This document shows positions 36,102-44,802 of a stretch of DNA of 64,000 bases, in pieces (the first letter of the stretch is position 1; the number at the start of each line of letters is the position of its first letter). The stretch covers positions 1 to 64,000 of the forward strand of contig JBQLZQ010000077.1 in the NCBI GenBank assembly GCA_052168355.1, written 5' to 3'. Position numbers and translations under genes: made by a program. The notes beneath the pieces are model-generated. The model searched no databases. It saw nothing but the letters and a program-made list of their open reading frames with translations, and was not told the origin of the DNA. This DNA is from JBQLZQ01 sp052168355. GTDB lineage: Bacteria; Pseudomonadota; Alphaproteobacteria; DSM-16000; Inquilinaceae.

Positions 36102-36860
36102 TCATGGCATCAGGGTCCCGCCGTTGACATGCAGGGTCTGTCCCGTGATGTAGCGGGCGTCGTCCGACAGCAGAAACAGGATCGGCCCGACCACGTCGCG
36201 CGGCTCGGCGATCCGGCCCAGCGGCACCGCCTTGGCATAGGCGTCGATATCCAGGCGCGTCGCGGCGTCCTCGTCGGATCGGCCGGTGCCGCCGCGCAGG
36301 AAGGCGGTGTCCACGGCCGATGGGGCCACCGAATTGACCCGCACCGATGGCGCGGCCTCCAGAGCCAGCTGTTTGGTGATCATGGCGATTCCGGCCTTGG
36401 CCACCGCATAGGGGCCGTAACCGGGCCGCGCATAGGACCCCAGGCCCGATCCGGTCAGGACCATGGACCCGCGCGCGGCGGCCAGGACCGGCAGCATGGC
36501 CCGGGCGGCCAGAAAGGCGGCGGTCAAATTCCCCTCCAGGACCTGGGTCCAGACCGCCGGGTCCGTCTCCGCCAGGGGCGCCGCGTCGGCCATGAAGCCG
36601 CTGAGATTGACGAACCCGTCCACGCCGCCCAGCGATCCGGCGACCGTCGTCGCGGCGTCGGCCAGCCGCGCGCCGTCGGTGGCGTCGACGGCGATCGCGG
36701 CGACGTCCGGTCCGGGCGGGTGCCGGGCGATGGATGCCTCCAGGTCCAGCACCGCCACCCGCAGGCCGCGCGCCCGCGCCTCGGTCACCAGGCCCCGCCC
36801 GATGCCGCCGCAGCCGCCCAGCACGGCCAGCCGGAACCCGGTCATGTCCGGCGCGCTCAT
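36102..36860 (-). CDS. Short-chain dehydrogenase in the catabolic operon
   Basis: A 252-residue SDR with partly unusual motifs. The glycine stretch is LGGCGGIGRG, lacking the usual Thr; the NNAG motif is replaced by VNLSGFM; the catalytic Ser (TGSGLGS) and YAVAK pair are intact. C-terminal FLLSDDARYITGQTLHVNGG is standard. So it is probably active, with an altered cofactor pocket. The ATG at 36860 overlaps the upstream monooxygenase stop (ATGA); the longer frame lies inside that gene. It would oxidise or reduce an intermediate between the monooxygenase and the aldehyde dehydrogenase. Confidence 0.88.
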   Translation of the reverse strand: MSAPDMTGFRLAVLGGCGGIGRGLVTEARARGLRVAVLDLEASIARHPPGPDVAAIAVDATDGARLADAATTVAGSLGGVDGFVNLSGFMADAAPLAETDPAVWTQVLEGNLTAAFLAARAMLPVLAAARGSMVLTGSGLGSYARPGYGPYAVAKAGIAMITKQLALEAAPSVRVNSVAPSAVDTAFLRGGTGRSDEDAATRLDIDAYAKAVPLGRIAEPRDVVGPILFLLSDDARYITGQTLHVNGGTLMP

Positions 36861-38059
36861 TGGATGCCGGCCGCCCGCCGCAGCCCGTCGATCATCGACG
36901 ACCGCAGCAGAAAGGCATGGCATCGCGCCGTGTCCCCAGCGATGTCCTGCAGGTCGCGCAGGGCCGCGCGCCGGCGGTCGGGGTCGGTCTCGTTCATCCG
37001 TGCCCGGTTGGCGTCGGCCTGGGCGACGATCTCGTCCCTTGCGATCGGCCGGCGCTGGCGGTCGTAGAGGTCCAGCACCTCCGGTCCGCTCTCGCCGCGA
37101 TGGATCGCGGTCAGCTTGGCCGCCAGGTTGAAGGCGTCGTGAATGCCGCCGTTCATGCCCATCCCGCCCTTGGGGCTGTTGAGATGGGCGGCGTCCCCGG
37201 CCAGCAGCATGCGGCCGGCGCGATAACGCCCGGCGACCCGGTGGTGGACCCGGTAGATCCGTTTCTCGACGATGTCGATGGGGGGCGCGTCGGGCACCAC
37301 GGCGGCGGCCTTGGCGCGGATCGATCCGTCTTCCAGCGCCGCCTCCGGGGTTTCGCCGTCGGCGGGGTGAAAGCTGCAGCGCCAGACGTCCGGCAGCCGC
37401 AGCAGGGAAAAGGTGCCGCCCGTGTTCCAGATGTAGTTGACGCCGGACAGCCCTTCCAGCGCCTCCTCGAACGGAAAATGAGTGGTCGCCAGGATGGTGT
37501 GCTCAGGATAGGCCGCCCCGTCGAAGGCCACGCCCATGGCCTCGCGGACCAGGCTGCGCGCCCCGTCGCAGCCGATCAGCCACCGGGCGCGCAGCCGGTC
37601 GCGGTCGCCCTCCGCGGTTTCGATATCGGCCCAGACACCGGACTCGTCCTGATCCACCGCCACGGTCCGCGCGCCGAACCGCACGATGCCGCCATTCATG
37701 GCGTTCAGCCGCCGCACCAGTTCGCGCGACAGCACCGCCTGGCGGCATTGCAGGCGATAGGGATGGGCGGTATCGCCGGCCAGGACCGACAGGTCGAACG
37801 CCGCCCGCTCTCCGGTTTCGTGCAGGCGGATCTGCCATTCCGGCGTGATCCGCCCGGCGGCGATCAGCACGTCGGTGATGCCCGACGGGTCGAACAGATC
37901 CAGGGTCGGCGGATGGAAGGTCGAGGCGCGAAGCGCGTCGGGCACATCCGGCTCGGCCTCCACCAGCCTCACGGGCACGCCGGCGCCGGCCAGAAGCCAG
38001 GCGCAGGTCAGGCCGACCGGCCCGCCGCCTACGATCAGGATCTCCGTGCCCTCCGTCAC
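36857..38059 (-). CDS. FAD-dependent monooxygenase, short form
   Basis: A 400-residue class A flavoprotein hydroxylase. FAD motif ILIVGGGPVGLTCAWLLAGA near the N-terminus, IGCDGARSLVREAMGV (DG motif) and LLAGDAAHLNSPKGGMGMNG (GD motif). It lacks the C-terminal thioredoxin-like tail of the monooxygenase at 30007. The GTG at 38059 is preferred because GGGGAG is 10 bases upstream and the FAD motif then starts at the usual distance; a GTG at 38077 is possible. It heads the leftward operon with SDR, ALDH and TRAP genes. Likely substrate: an aromatic acid imported by the TRAP system. Confidence 0.88.
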   Translation of the reverse strand: MTEGTEILIVGGGPVGLTCAWLLAGAGVPVRLVEAEPDVPDALRASTFHPPTLDLFDPSGITDVLIAAGRITPEWQIRLHETGERAAFDLSVLAGDTAHPYRLQCRQAVLSRELVRRLNAMNGGIVRFGARTVAVDQDESGVWADIETAEGDRDRLRARWLIGCDGARSLVREAMGVAFDGAAYPEHTILATTHFPFEEALEGLSGVNYIWNTGGTFSLLRLPDVWRCSFHPADGETPEAALEDGSIRAKAAAVVPDAPPIDIVEKRIYRVHHRVAGRYRAGRMLLAGDAAHLNSPKGGMGMNGGIHDAFNLAAKLTAIHRGESGPEVLDLYDRQRRPIARDEIVAQADANRARMNETDPDRRRAALRDLQDIAGDTARCHAFLLRSSMIDGLRRAAGIQ

Positions 38060-38163
38060 CCGCCGCCGGCTCCCCACTGTCGCGATCGCCCAACCGTCAT
38101 AGGATATAGAGATATGACATTAGGACAAGAGAATCGTGTTCGGTCCTCTCCTCAAAAGAATAC

Positions 38164-38460
38164 CTAGGGTCCGCCCAACGCCTGGACGATCCGGGTCCGC
38201 TCCGCGTCCGTCGCGTCCGAGGCGACGGGCTGGCCGGCGCGCCGGTACCAATAGGCGGCGTTGCCGTGATCGCCCTCGACCCGGTGCAGATAGGCGTGCA
38301 CCCAGGCGCCGTCCGCGCCGCCGGCTTCCTGGGCCAGGCGGTGGGCCTGGTCCCAATCGCCCTTGGCGTCCCACCACAGGGCTGCCAGGGCCGGCGCCAT
38401 CCCGTCCGGCGGCGCATCCGCCGCCAGGGCCGTTTCGAATGCCTCAAGGTCCATCGACAT
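38164..38460 (-). CDS. Small conserved-type hypothetical protein
   Basis: A 98-residue soluble protein, rich in Trp, Ala and His: WWDAKGDWDQAHRLAQEAGG, DGAWVHAYLHRVEGDHGNAA and YWYRRAGQPV. Two helix-turn-helix units of this kind recall a tetratricopeptide-like pair, though no TPR signature is strict. Proteins of this wording occur in Rhodospirillales-type genomes without known function. The ATG at 38460 or the one two codons later starts it. It stands alone between the catabolic operon and the SRP RNA gene. Confidence 0.75.
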   Translation of the reverse strand: MSMDLEAFETALAADAPPDGMAPALAALWWDAKGDWDQAHRLAQEAGGADGAWVHAYLHRVEGDHGNAAYWYRRAGQPVASDATDAERTRIVQALGGP

Positions 38461-38547
38461 CGTCTCCGCACGTTATGATGATTCAGTCTAGGGCCTGATG
38501 GGCCGCCGGTCATGCCCTCTGCGGCGCGGCGATCCCGGCGCGGGCTC

Positions 38548-38576
38548 TTGCACTCGGCGCCTGGAACGCAGATATA
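38548..38576 (+). promoter_or_regulatory. Promoter of the SRP RNA gene
   Basis: TTGCAC (38548-38553), 17 bases, GATATA (38571-38576); shifting the -10 to TATAAG (38573-38578) gives 19. The start would fall at about 38581-38584, matching the 5' end expected for the RNA. Confidence 0.6.
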
Positions 38577-38579
38577 AGG

Positions 38580-38684
38580 CGGCAGGGAGGCTGGCGGCGG
38601 ACGGGTCCCTCGCCAACCCGGTCAGATCCGGAAGGAAGCAGCCGTAACGAGTCCGGCTCGGGTCGTCCGTTCAGTCTCCCGCCT
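38580..38684 (+). ncRNA. ffs: Signal recognition particle RNA (4.5S, small type)
   Basis: The conserved domain IV core is plain: GGTCAGATCCGGAAGGAAGC then AGCCGTAACGAGTCCGG, with the GGAAG tetraloop region and the symmetric internal loop that bind Ffh. The ends are complementary (GGCGGCAGGGAGGCTG against CAGTCTCCCGCC), giving a single long hairpin of about 105 bases. TTCTTCTTC follows as a weak T-tract. Its place directly before dnaX-ybaB-recR is common in alphaproteobacteria. Ends are accurate to a few bases. Confidence 0.93.
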
Positions 38685-38773
38685 TCTTCTTCGATCGTCC
38701 TGCCGGCCGTGGCACCCGGCCGTCGAACCGGGCCTTGGACCGGCGCCCGCTCCGCCCTATGATACCGGCAGCC

Positions 38774-40579
38774 ATGACCGATCCCACCAGCCCGCCCGCA
38801 GACGAACCGGCCGGTGCGCGGCCCGTCTACCGGGTTTTGGCGCGCAAGTACCGGCCGATGACGTTCGCCGAGATGATCGGCCAGGACGCGCTGGTGCGCA
38901 CCCTCACGAACGCCATCGCCGCGGGACGCCTGGGCCACGCCTTTATCCTGACCGGCGTGCGCGGCGTGGGCAAGACGTCGTCGGCCCGGATCATCGCCCG
39001 CGCCCTCAACTGCGTCGGGCCCGACGGGCAGGGCGGGCCGACCGCATCGCCCTGCGGCGTGTGCGACCCGTGCCGGGCGATCGCGGCCGACCGGCATGTC
39101 GACGTGATGGAGATGGACGCCGCGTCGCGCACCGGCGTCGACGACATCCGCGACATCATCGACGGCGTCCGCTACGGCCCGGTGTCGGCGCGCTTCAAGG
39201 TCTACATCATCGACGAAGTGCACATGCTGTCGAAGAACGCCTTCAACGCGCTTCTGAAAACGCTCGAGGAACCGCCGCCCCACGTCAAGTTCCTGTTCGC
39301 CACCACCGAGATCCGCAAGGTGCCGGTGACCGTGCTGTCGCGGTGCCAGCGGTTCGATCTGCGGCGCATCGACTCGGGGACGCTGGCGACCTATTTCGCC
39401 GATATCGCGGCGCGCGAGGAGGTGACGGCGGAACCGGAAGCCATCGCCCTGATCGCCCGCGCCGCCGACGGATCGGCCCGCGACGGGCTCAGCCTGCTCG
39501 ACCAGGCCATCGCGCTTGGCGCCGGGACGGTGACGGCCGGGCTGGTGCGCGACATGCTGGGGCTGGCCGACCGCGGCCGGATCATCGATCTGTTCGAAGC
39601 GGCGATCACCGGCGACGCGGCGGCGGCGCTGGATCGGCTGGCCCAACTGCACCGCGACGGTGCTGACCCGCTGGCCATCCTCCACGATCTGCTGGACTTC
39701 ACCCACACCCTGACCCGGCTTCGGCTGGTGCCGGACGCGGCCGATACCGCCACCATGCCCGAGGCCGAGCGGGTGCGCGGACGCGATCTCGCTGGCCAAC
39801 TGTCGATGCCCGTTCTCACCCGCTGCTGGCAGATGCTGCTCAAGGGGGTGACGGAGGTCCAGACGGCGCCCGTCGCCGCCGCCGCTCTCGAAATGGTCCT
39901 GATCCGCCTGATCCACGCCGCCGGTCTGCCGACTCCGGGGGACGTCATCCGCCGCCTGGAAAGCCAGACCCAGGATGGGGCGCCGTCCCCGAAGGCCGCG
40001 GCGGAAGGTGTCGGCGGCACGACCGCCCCGGCGCCGGTTTCGGCGCGCGGCGGAAGCGGGGCGATGCCGGCGATGCAGCCCCGACCCCAGGCCGAAGCCG
40101 GGCGCGCCGTTCCGGCCGGCCGGCCCGCGCCCGCCAGCTTCCGGGAGCTGGTGAGCCTGTTCGAGGGGCATCCGGACCCGCTGCTCCATGGCCATCTGTT
40201 CAGCGGCGTGCATGTCGTGCGGTTCGAGCCGGGGCGGCTTGAGTTCCGGCCCAAGGACACGGTGCCGCAAAACCTGGCCAGTCAGATCATGACGCTGCTC
40301 CAGGACTGGACCGGCGATCGGTGGATGGTCAGCGTTTCGCGGGAACCGGGCGCCCCGACCCTGAGCGAACAGGACCGGTTGGTCGAAAGCGAAGCCCTGG
40401 GGGCGGCCACCCAGCATCCGACGGTGAGCGCCATCCTCGACGCCTTCCCCGGGGCGATGGTAAAGGCGATCCACGATCTGCCGCCGCCTTCGGACCAGAT
40501 GGATCCCGATCAACCGGAGCCCGATCACATGGACGACAGTCCGTCCGACGAATCAGCAGGAGAGACCTTCATCCCATGA
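38774..40579 (+). CDS. dnaX: DNA polymerase III subunit gamma/tau
   Basis: The clamp-loader ATPase and holoenzyme organiser. 601 residues: Walker A GVRGVGKTSSAR (about 58), a four-Cys zinc site (CVGPDGQGG...SPCGVCDPC), Walker B YIIDEVHMLS, SRC motif SRCQRFDL, then domain III and a Pro/Ala-rich linker and tau C-terminus. No A-rich slippery heptamer is evident, so a shorter gamma form by frameshifting is not indicated. The ATG at 38774 gives the usual short N-terminus before YRVLARKYRP; two earlier Met codons are possible. Overlaps ybaB by ATGA. Confidence 0.95.
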   Translation: MTDPTSPPADEPAGARPVYRVLARKYRPMTFAEMIGQDALVRTLTNAIAAGRLGHAFILTGVRGVGKTSSARIIARALNCVGPDGQGGPTASPCGVCDPCRAIAADRHVDVMEMDAASRTGVDDIRDIIDGVRYGPVSARFKVYIIDEVHMLSKNAFNALLKTLEEPPPHVKFLFATTEIRKVPVTVLSRCQRFDLRRIDSGTLATYFADIAAREEVTAEPEAIALIARAADGSARDGLSLLDQAIALGAGTVTAGLVRDMLGLADRGRIIDLFEAAITGDAAAALDRLAQLHRDGADPLAILHDLLDFTHTLTRLRLVPDAADTATMPEAERVRGRDLAGQLSMPVLTRCWQMLLKGVTEVQTAPVAAAALEMVLIRLIHAAGLPTPGDVIRRLESQTQDGAPSPKAAAEGVGGTTAPAPVSARGGSGAMPAMQPRPQAEAGRAVPAGRPAPASFRELVSLFEGHPDPLLHGHLFSGVHVVRFEPGRLEFRPKDTVPQNLASQIMTLLQDWTGDRWMVSVSREPGAPTLSEQDRLVESEALGAATQHPTVSAILDAFPGAMVKAIHDLPPPSDQMDPDQPEPDHMDDSPSDESAGETFIP

Positions 40580-40899
40580 AGAACATCGGCCAGATGATGA
40601 AGCAGGCCCAGCAGATGCAGGCCAAGATGAGTGAAATGCAGGACCGGCTTTCGGACCTTGAGGTCACCGGCCAGTCCGGGGCCGGGCTGGTCGTCGCCAC
40701 GGTCAGCGGCAAGGGCGATCTGCGCCGGCTGAAAATCGATCCGTCCCTGGTCGATCCCCAGGAGGTCGAGGTGCTGGAAGACTTGGTGGTCGCCGCCTTC
40801 AACGACGCCAAGTCCAAGGTCGAAGCGCGGGTGGCGGAGGAAACGTCCAAGCTGATGGGCGGCATGCAGCTTCCGCCCGGCATGAAGCTGCCATTCTGA
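40576..40899 (+). CDS. YbaB/EbfC family nucleoid-associated protein
   Basis: A 107-residue small DNA-binding protein that forms tweezer-like dimers. MKNIGQMMKQAQQMQAKMSE is the typical helical start, followed by GQSGAGLVVATVSGKGDLRR and a PPGMKLPF tail. The ATG overlaps the dnaX stop, with AGGAGAG inside dnaX. dnaX-ybaB-recR is a very widely kept order, and the three are probably one transcript for replication and repair. Confidence 0.95.
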   Translation: MKNIGQMMKQAQQMQAKMSEMQDRLSDLEVTGQSGAGLVVATVSGKGDLRRLKIDPSLVDPQEVEVLEDLVVAAFNDAKSKVEARVAEETSKLMGGMQLPPGMKLPF

Positions 40900-40948
40900 C
40901 CGCGCCCGCCGGGACCGATCGGGCCGTCGCGGTCCGGAGGCATCCGCC

Positions 40949-41542
40949 ATGACCGGTTCCGAAATCGAAACCCTGATCCGCCTTCTGGCCCGGTTGCCGG
41001 GGCTGGGTCCGCGGTCCGCCCGCCGGGCGGCGCTGACGCTCATCGATCAGCGCGACACTCTGATGACTCCCCTGGCCGAGGCGCTGACGGCGGCGGCGGT
41101 TGCCCTCCGCGTCTGCCCGCTCTGCGGCAACGTCGATACACGGTCGCCCTGCTCGGTCTGCGCCGATCCGGGGCGCGACCCGGCGACCCTGTGCGTGGTC
41201 GAACATGTGGCCGACCTGTGGGCCATGGAACGCATGGGCGCGTTTCGCGGCCGCTACCACGTGCTGGGCGGCACCCTGTCGGCGCTCGATGGCGTCGGAC
41301 CGGACGATTTGACGGTCCCGTCCCTGGTCAACCGGGCCCGCGACCCTGCGGTGACGGAGGTGATCCTGGCCCTCAACGCCACCGTCGACGGGCAGACGAC
41401 GTCGCACTACATCGCCGATCGGCTGGCCGGCTGCGACGTCACGGTATCGCGCCTGGCCCACGGCGTACCGGTGGGGGGCGAACTCGACTATCTCGACGAC
41501 GGTACGCTGATGGCGGCGCTGAAGGCCCGGCGGGGTCTTTAA
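40949..41542 (+). CDS. recR: Recombination mediator RecR
   Basis: 197 residues. The HhH region (LARLPGLGPRSARRAALTLI) is followed by a four-Cys zinc finger (CPLCGNVDTRSPCSVC), a Toprim domain (LCVVEHVADLWAMERMGAF, HVLGGTLSALDGVGPDDL) and a C-terminal Walker B-like part. With RecO and RecF it loads RecA at gaps. GGAGG lies upstream of the ATG. The stop overlaps that of the convergent VOC gene by 4 bases. Confidence 0.97.
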   Translation: MTGSEIETLIRLLARLPGLGPRSARRAALTLIDQRDTLMTPLAEALTAAAVALRVCPLCGNVDTRSPCSVCADPGRDPATLCVVEHVADLWAMERMGAFRGRYHVLGGTLSALDGVGPDDLTVPSLVNRARDPAVTEVILALNATVDGQTTSHYIADRLAGCDVTVSRLAHGVPVGGELDYLDDGTLMAALKARRGL

Positions 41543-41895
41543 CCGACCGTCGGTTCCCACAGCTCGATGGGATTGCCCTCGGGATCGTGAATGCGGGCGA
41601 AATGGCCGACCTCGGAGTCCCATTCCGCCCGCCTCTCGGCCTCGATGCCCGCCGCGCCCAGGCGCTTCAGCAGGGCGTCCAGGTTGCTGACCCGGAGATT
41701 GATCATCCATTGCTGCTCGGCTTGGCCGAAATAGTCGGTGTCGGCGGCAAAGGGTGCGAACACGGTCGGCCCGGCCTGTTGAAACCATACCGGACTGTTC
41801 ACCATGATCCCCAGATGATCCGCGTACCACCGCTTGAGCGTTTCGGGATCCCGTGCCCGGAAAAAGATGCCGCCGATCCCGGTAACTTCGGTCAT
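41539..41895 (-). CDS. VOC (glyoxalase/bleomycin-resistance) superfamily protein
   Basis: A 118-residue single vicinal-oxygen-chelate module: GIGGIFFRARDPETLKRWYA at the start, NLRVSNLDALLKRLGAAGIE in the middle and RIHDPEGNPIELWEP at the end, with the metal-site Glu in IELWEP. Such proteins dimerise into glyoxalases, dioxygenases or antibiotic-binding proteins; which one is not evident. It is convergent with recR and lies 24 bases before the rmuC stop, on the same strand as rmuC. Confidence 0.9.
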   Translation of the reverse strand: MTEVTGIGGIFFRARDPETLKRWYADHLGIMVNSPVWFQQAGPTVFAPFAADTDYFGQAEQQWMINLRVSNLDALLKRLGAAGIEAERRAEWDSEVGHFARIHDPEGNPIELWEPTVG

Positions 41896-41919
41896 CGCGG
41901 TCCCTCTTTTTGTTTGTGC

Positions 41920-43071
41920 TTACTCTCCCGCCAGCCGGCGAACCGGCGCGGGAAGCGTCTCGTCCGCGGCGGCGCCGTCCTCCAGCTGCAACTCCTCGAT
42001 CCGTTCGCCGCGGCGGGTGACCTTGTCGGTGGAAATTCGGATCTGGCGCAAATCCTCGTTCGCCTGTCCGAAATGGCGCTGCAGCTTTCCCACCCGGTCG
42101 TCCAGCCGTTGGATATCGCCCAGCAGGTGCTGGACCTCGGCCTGGATCACACCCGCCTGTTCGCGCATCCGCACGTCCTTGAGCACGGCGCGCACGGTGT
42201 TCAGCGTGGCCATCAGGGTGGTCGGCGACACGATCCACACCCGCGCCCGGTACCCCTTGTCGACGATTTCGTGGAAATTGGCGTGCAGTTCGGCATAGAC
42301 CGCTTCGGACGGCAGGAACATCAGCGCCGATTCCGCCGTTTCGCCGGGCACGATATAGCGGTCCGCGATGTCGCGGATGTGCTTGAGCACGTCGGCGGCG
42401 AACTTGCGCCCGGCCTGCTGCCGCTCGGTATCGTTCACGGCGGCGCGCAGCGCGCGGTAGCTTTCCAGCGGGAACTTGGCGTCGATGGCGATGGGCCCGG
42501 GCGGGTTGGGCAGGTGCAGCAGGCAATCCACCCGCCTGCCGCCGGCCAGCGTCGCCTGAAAGGCATAGGCCTGGGGCGGCAGCACCGCGGTCACGATGTC
42601 CTGCAACTGGACCTCGCCGAACGCGCCGCGCGCCTGTTTGTTGGACAGGATATCCTGCAACCCGACGACCTGGGTGGACAGCTTGGCGATATTCTTCTGC
42701 GCCTCGTCGATCAGCGCCAGCCGGATCTTGAGGTCGTTCATCGTGCCGGCCGCCTCGGCCGTGCTTTTCTTCAGGGTCTCCTGCACCGACAGGCCGACGG
42801 CGCTCAGCTTCTCCTCAAGGGCCTTGGAAATCTGGCGCTCCTGGCCCTGCAGCCGCTCGGCCAGTTCCCGGTCGGCGGCGGCGGCCTGCTCGGCCATCTG
42901 CGACAGGCGGCCGCCCATCTCGGACTGGGCGGCGGTCAGGCGGGCCGTGGTTTCCGCCAGGGTGGCCAGCACCGGGTCGGATGCCGGGCGCCGGCCGGCC
43001 CTCAGGGCCACCACGGCCGCCAGGATCAGCACGGCGACGGCACACAGGATGATGACGGTCTCTTGGGACAT
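41920..43071 (-). CDS. rmuC: RmuC family protein
   Basis: 383 residues. An N-terminal membrane helix (VIILCAVAVLILAAVVALRA), a coiled coil of about 100 residues, then the RmuC nuclease-like domain with GAFGEVQLQDIV, GPIAIDAKFPLESYRAL (the D-x-K core) and SPTTLMATLNTVRAVLKD. RmuC limits recombination at short inverted repeats in E. coli. The ATG at 43071 places the membrane helix at the start; a longer frame runs into the def promoter region. It is divergent from def. Confidence 0.93.
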   Translation of the reverse strand: MSQETVIILCAVAVLILAAVVALRAGRRPASDPVLATLAETTARLTAAQSEMGGRLSQMAEQAAAADRELAERLQGQERQISKALEEKLSAVGLSVQETLKKSTAEAAGTMNDLKIRLALIDEAQKNIAKLSTQVVGLQDILSNKQARGAFGEVQLQDIVTAVLPPQAYAFQATLAGGRRVDCLLHLPNPPGPIAIDAKFPLESYRALRAAVNDTERQQAGRKFAADVLKHIRDIADRYIVPGETAESALMFLPSEAVYAELHANFHEIVDKGYRARVWIVSPTTLMATLNTVRAVLKDVRMREQAGVIQAEVQHLLGDIQRLDDRVGKLQRHFGQANEDLRQIRISTDKVTRRGERIEELQLEDGAAADETLPAPVRRLAGE

Positions 43072-43232
43072 GACGATCTCGGGTCTGCGGGCTCTCCCTC
43101 GCGCCCGGGTCCGTGCGCGGACCGGCGCGATTCGAGCGGTCCCAGATCCTAACACGACCGCCGCCCGGGCCGCGACGCTTGACCTGTTTCGGCCAAAACC
43201 CTATGTCCAGGCCGGCCAATATACAGGATCCG

Positions 43233-43751
43233 ATGACCACCCTTCCGATCGTCTACGCCCCCGATCCGCTGCTCAAACGCCACGCCCGGCCGGTCGACGC
43301 CGTCGATGCGCGTGTCCGGCGGCTGATGTATGACATGCTGGAAACCATGTACGCCGCGCCGGGGATCGGCCTGGCGGCCCCCCAGGTCGGCGTCCTGGAC
43401 CGGGTGCTGGTGGTCGATGTCGCCGGCAAGGACGAACAGCCGCGCCCCGTTGTCATGGCCAACCCCGACCTGGTCTGGCAGTCCGAAGAGCTGCAGACCT
43501 ATGAGGAGGGCTGCCTGTCGCTGCCCGACCATTACGCCGAGATCGTGCGTCCGGCCGCCTGCCGGGTGCGGTTTCTCGACCGTGACGGCAGCAGTCAGGA
43601 GATCGAGGCGACGGGCTTGCTGGCGACGTGCCTGCAGCACGAGATCGACCATCTCGACGGTATCCTGTTCGTCGATCATCTGTCGGCGCTGAAGCGCAAT
43701 ATGATCCTGCGCAAGATGATGAAATGGAAAAAGGCCCAGGCCGCCGCTTGA
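43233..43751 (+). CDS. def: Peptide deformylase
   Basis: Removes the formyl group from new proteins. 172 residues with all three motifs: GIGLAAPQVG, EEGCLSLP (metal Cys) and QHEIDHLDG (HExxH). Metal is Fe2+ or Zn2+. I take the ATG at 43233, giving MTTLPIVYAPD; an in-frame ATG at 43203 is possible. fmt, which adds the formyl group, follows 60 bases downstream, so the two ends of the formyl cycle are encoded together. Confidence 0.97.
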   Translation: MTTLPIVYAPDPLLKRHARPVDAVDARVRRLMYDMLETMYAAPGIGLAAPQVGVLDRVLVVDVAGKDEQPRPVVMANPDLVWQSEELQTYEEGCLSLPDHYAEIVRPAACRVRFLDRDGSSQEIEATGLLATCLQHEIDHLDGILFVDHLSALKRNMILRKMMKWKKAQAAA

Positions 43752-43811
43752 GTCCGCGGTCCGCGCCTGGGATGTCTTGATGTCCGTCGCCGTCCCGGGA
43801 CTGGAAAGACC

Positions 43812-44753
43812 ATGACCCATCCGCTGCGCGTCGCCTTCATGGGCACGCCCGACTTTGCCGTGCCCAGCCTGGCCGCCCTGGTCGCCGCCGGGCACCAGGT
43901 GGTCGCGGTCTACACCCAGCCGCCGCGTCCGGCCGGTCGCGGTCAACGCCCGCGACCGTCGCCGGTCCAGGCCTTCGCCGACGCCAAGGGCCTGGCCGTG
44001 CGGACACCGGCGCGGCTGAAGGATCCGGCCGACCGGGCGGCGTTTGCGGCGCTGGACCTGGATGTCGCCGTGGTTGCCGCCTATGGCCTGATCCTGCCGC
44101 CACCGGTGCTGGCCGCCCCGCGCCTGGGATGCGTCAATGTCCATGCCTCCCTGCTGCCGCGCTGGCGCGGGGCGGCGCCCATCCAGCACGCCATCCTGGC
44201 CGGCGACGCCGAGACGGGAATCAGCATCATGGCGATGGACGCGGGGCTGGATACAGGGCCGGTCCTGCTGTCCGAGGCGATCTCGATCGGGGATACCGCG
44301 ACCGCCGGGGACCTTCACGACGCCTTGGCGGTCCTGGGCGGACGCCTGATCGGACCGGCGCTCGAGGGTCTGGCGGCCGGAAATCTGATGCCGGTGCCGC
44401 AACCGGATGTGGGCGTCACCTACGCCGCCAAGATCGTGCCCGAGGACGGGCGGATCGACTGGCGGGACGCGGTGTACGCCGACCGCCAGGTGCGGGCGTT
44501 CCATCCCTGGCCGGGGGCGTGGTTCGCGTTCGGCAAGGAACGGATCAAGGTCCTGGCGGCGGAACCGGCCGATGGTCTGGGACCGGCCGGCCTTGTTCTC
44601 GATGACAGGCTGACCATTGCTTGTACCGCCGGCGGGGCGCTTCGGCCGACGCGCCTGCAGCGGCCGGGCCGGGGGGCGATGGCCACGGCGGACTTCTTGC
44701 GCGGGTTCCCCCTGCCTGCCGGAACCATGCTCTTGGAGACCGTTTGGAAATAG
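43812..44753 (+). CDS. fmt: Methionyl-tRNA formyltransferase
   Basis: 313 residues. The formyl-transfer domain has MGTPDFAVPSLAALVAAGHQ, VHASLLPRWRGAAPIQHAIL (the HxSLLPxxRG folate signature with catalytic Asn/His region) and GISIMAMDAGLDTGPVL; the C-terminal OB-like domain binds tRNA (RIDWRDAVYADRQVRAFHPW). It uses 10-formyl-tetrahydrofolate. It lies between def and truA. Confidence 0.97.
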   Translation: MTHPLRVAFMGTPDFAVPSLAALVAAGHQVVAVYTQPPRPAGRGQRPRPSPVQAFADAKGLAVRTPARLKDPADRAAFAALDLDVAVVAAYGLILPPPVLAAPRLGCVNVHASLLPRWRGAAPIQHAILAGDAETGISIMAMDAGLDTGPVLLSEAISIGDTATAGDLHDALAVLGGRLIGPALEGLAAGNLMPVPQPDVGVTYAAKIVPEDGRIDWRDAVYADRQVRAFHPWPGAWFAFGKERIKVLAAEPADGLGPAGLVLDDRLTIACTAGGALRPTRLQRPGRGAMATADFLRGFPLPAGTMLLETVWK

Positions 44754-44802
44754 GATGTGGCCTGCACCGCTCTGGCGCGGGTGTGGGCCAGGAGGGCGCG
44801 GC

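Noticed and set aside
38774..40579. Programmed frameshift for a gamma form of DnaX
   Set aside because: No A-rich slippery heptamer with following stem was found in the likely region.
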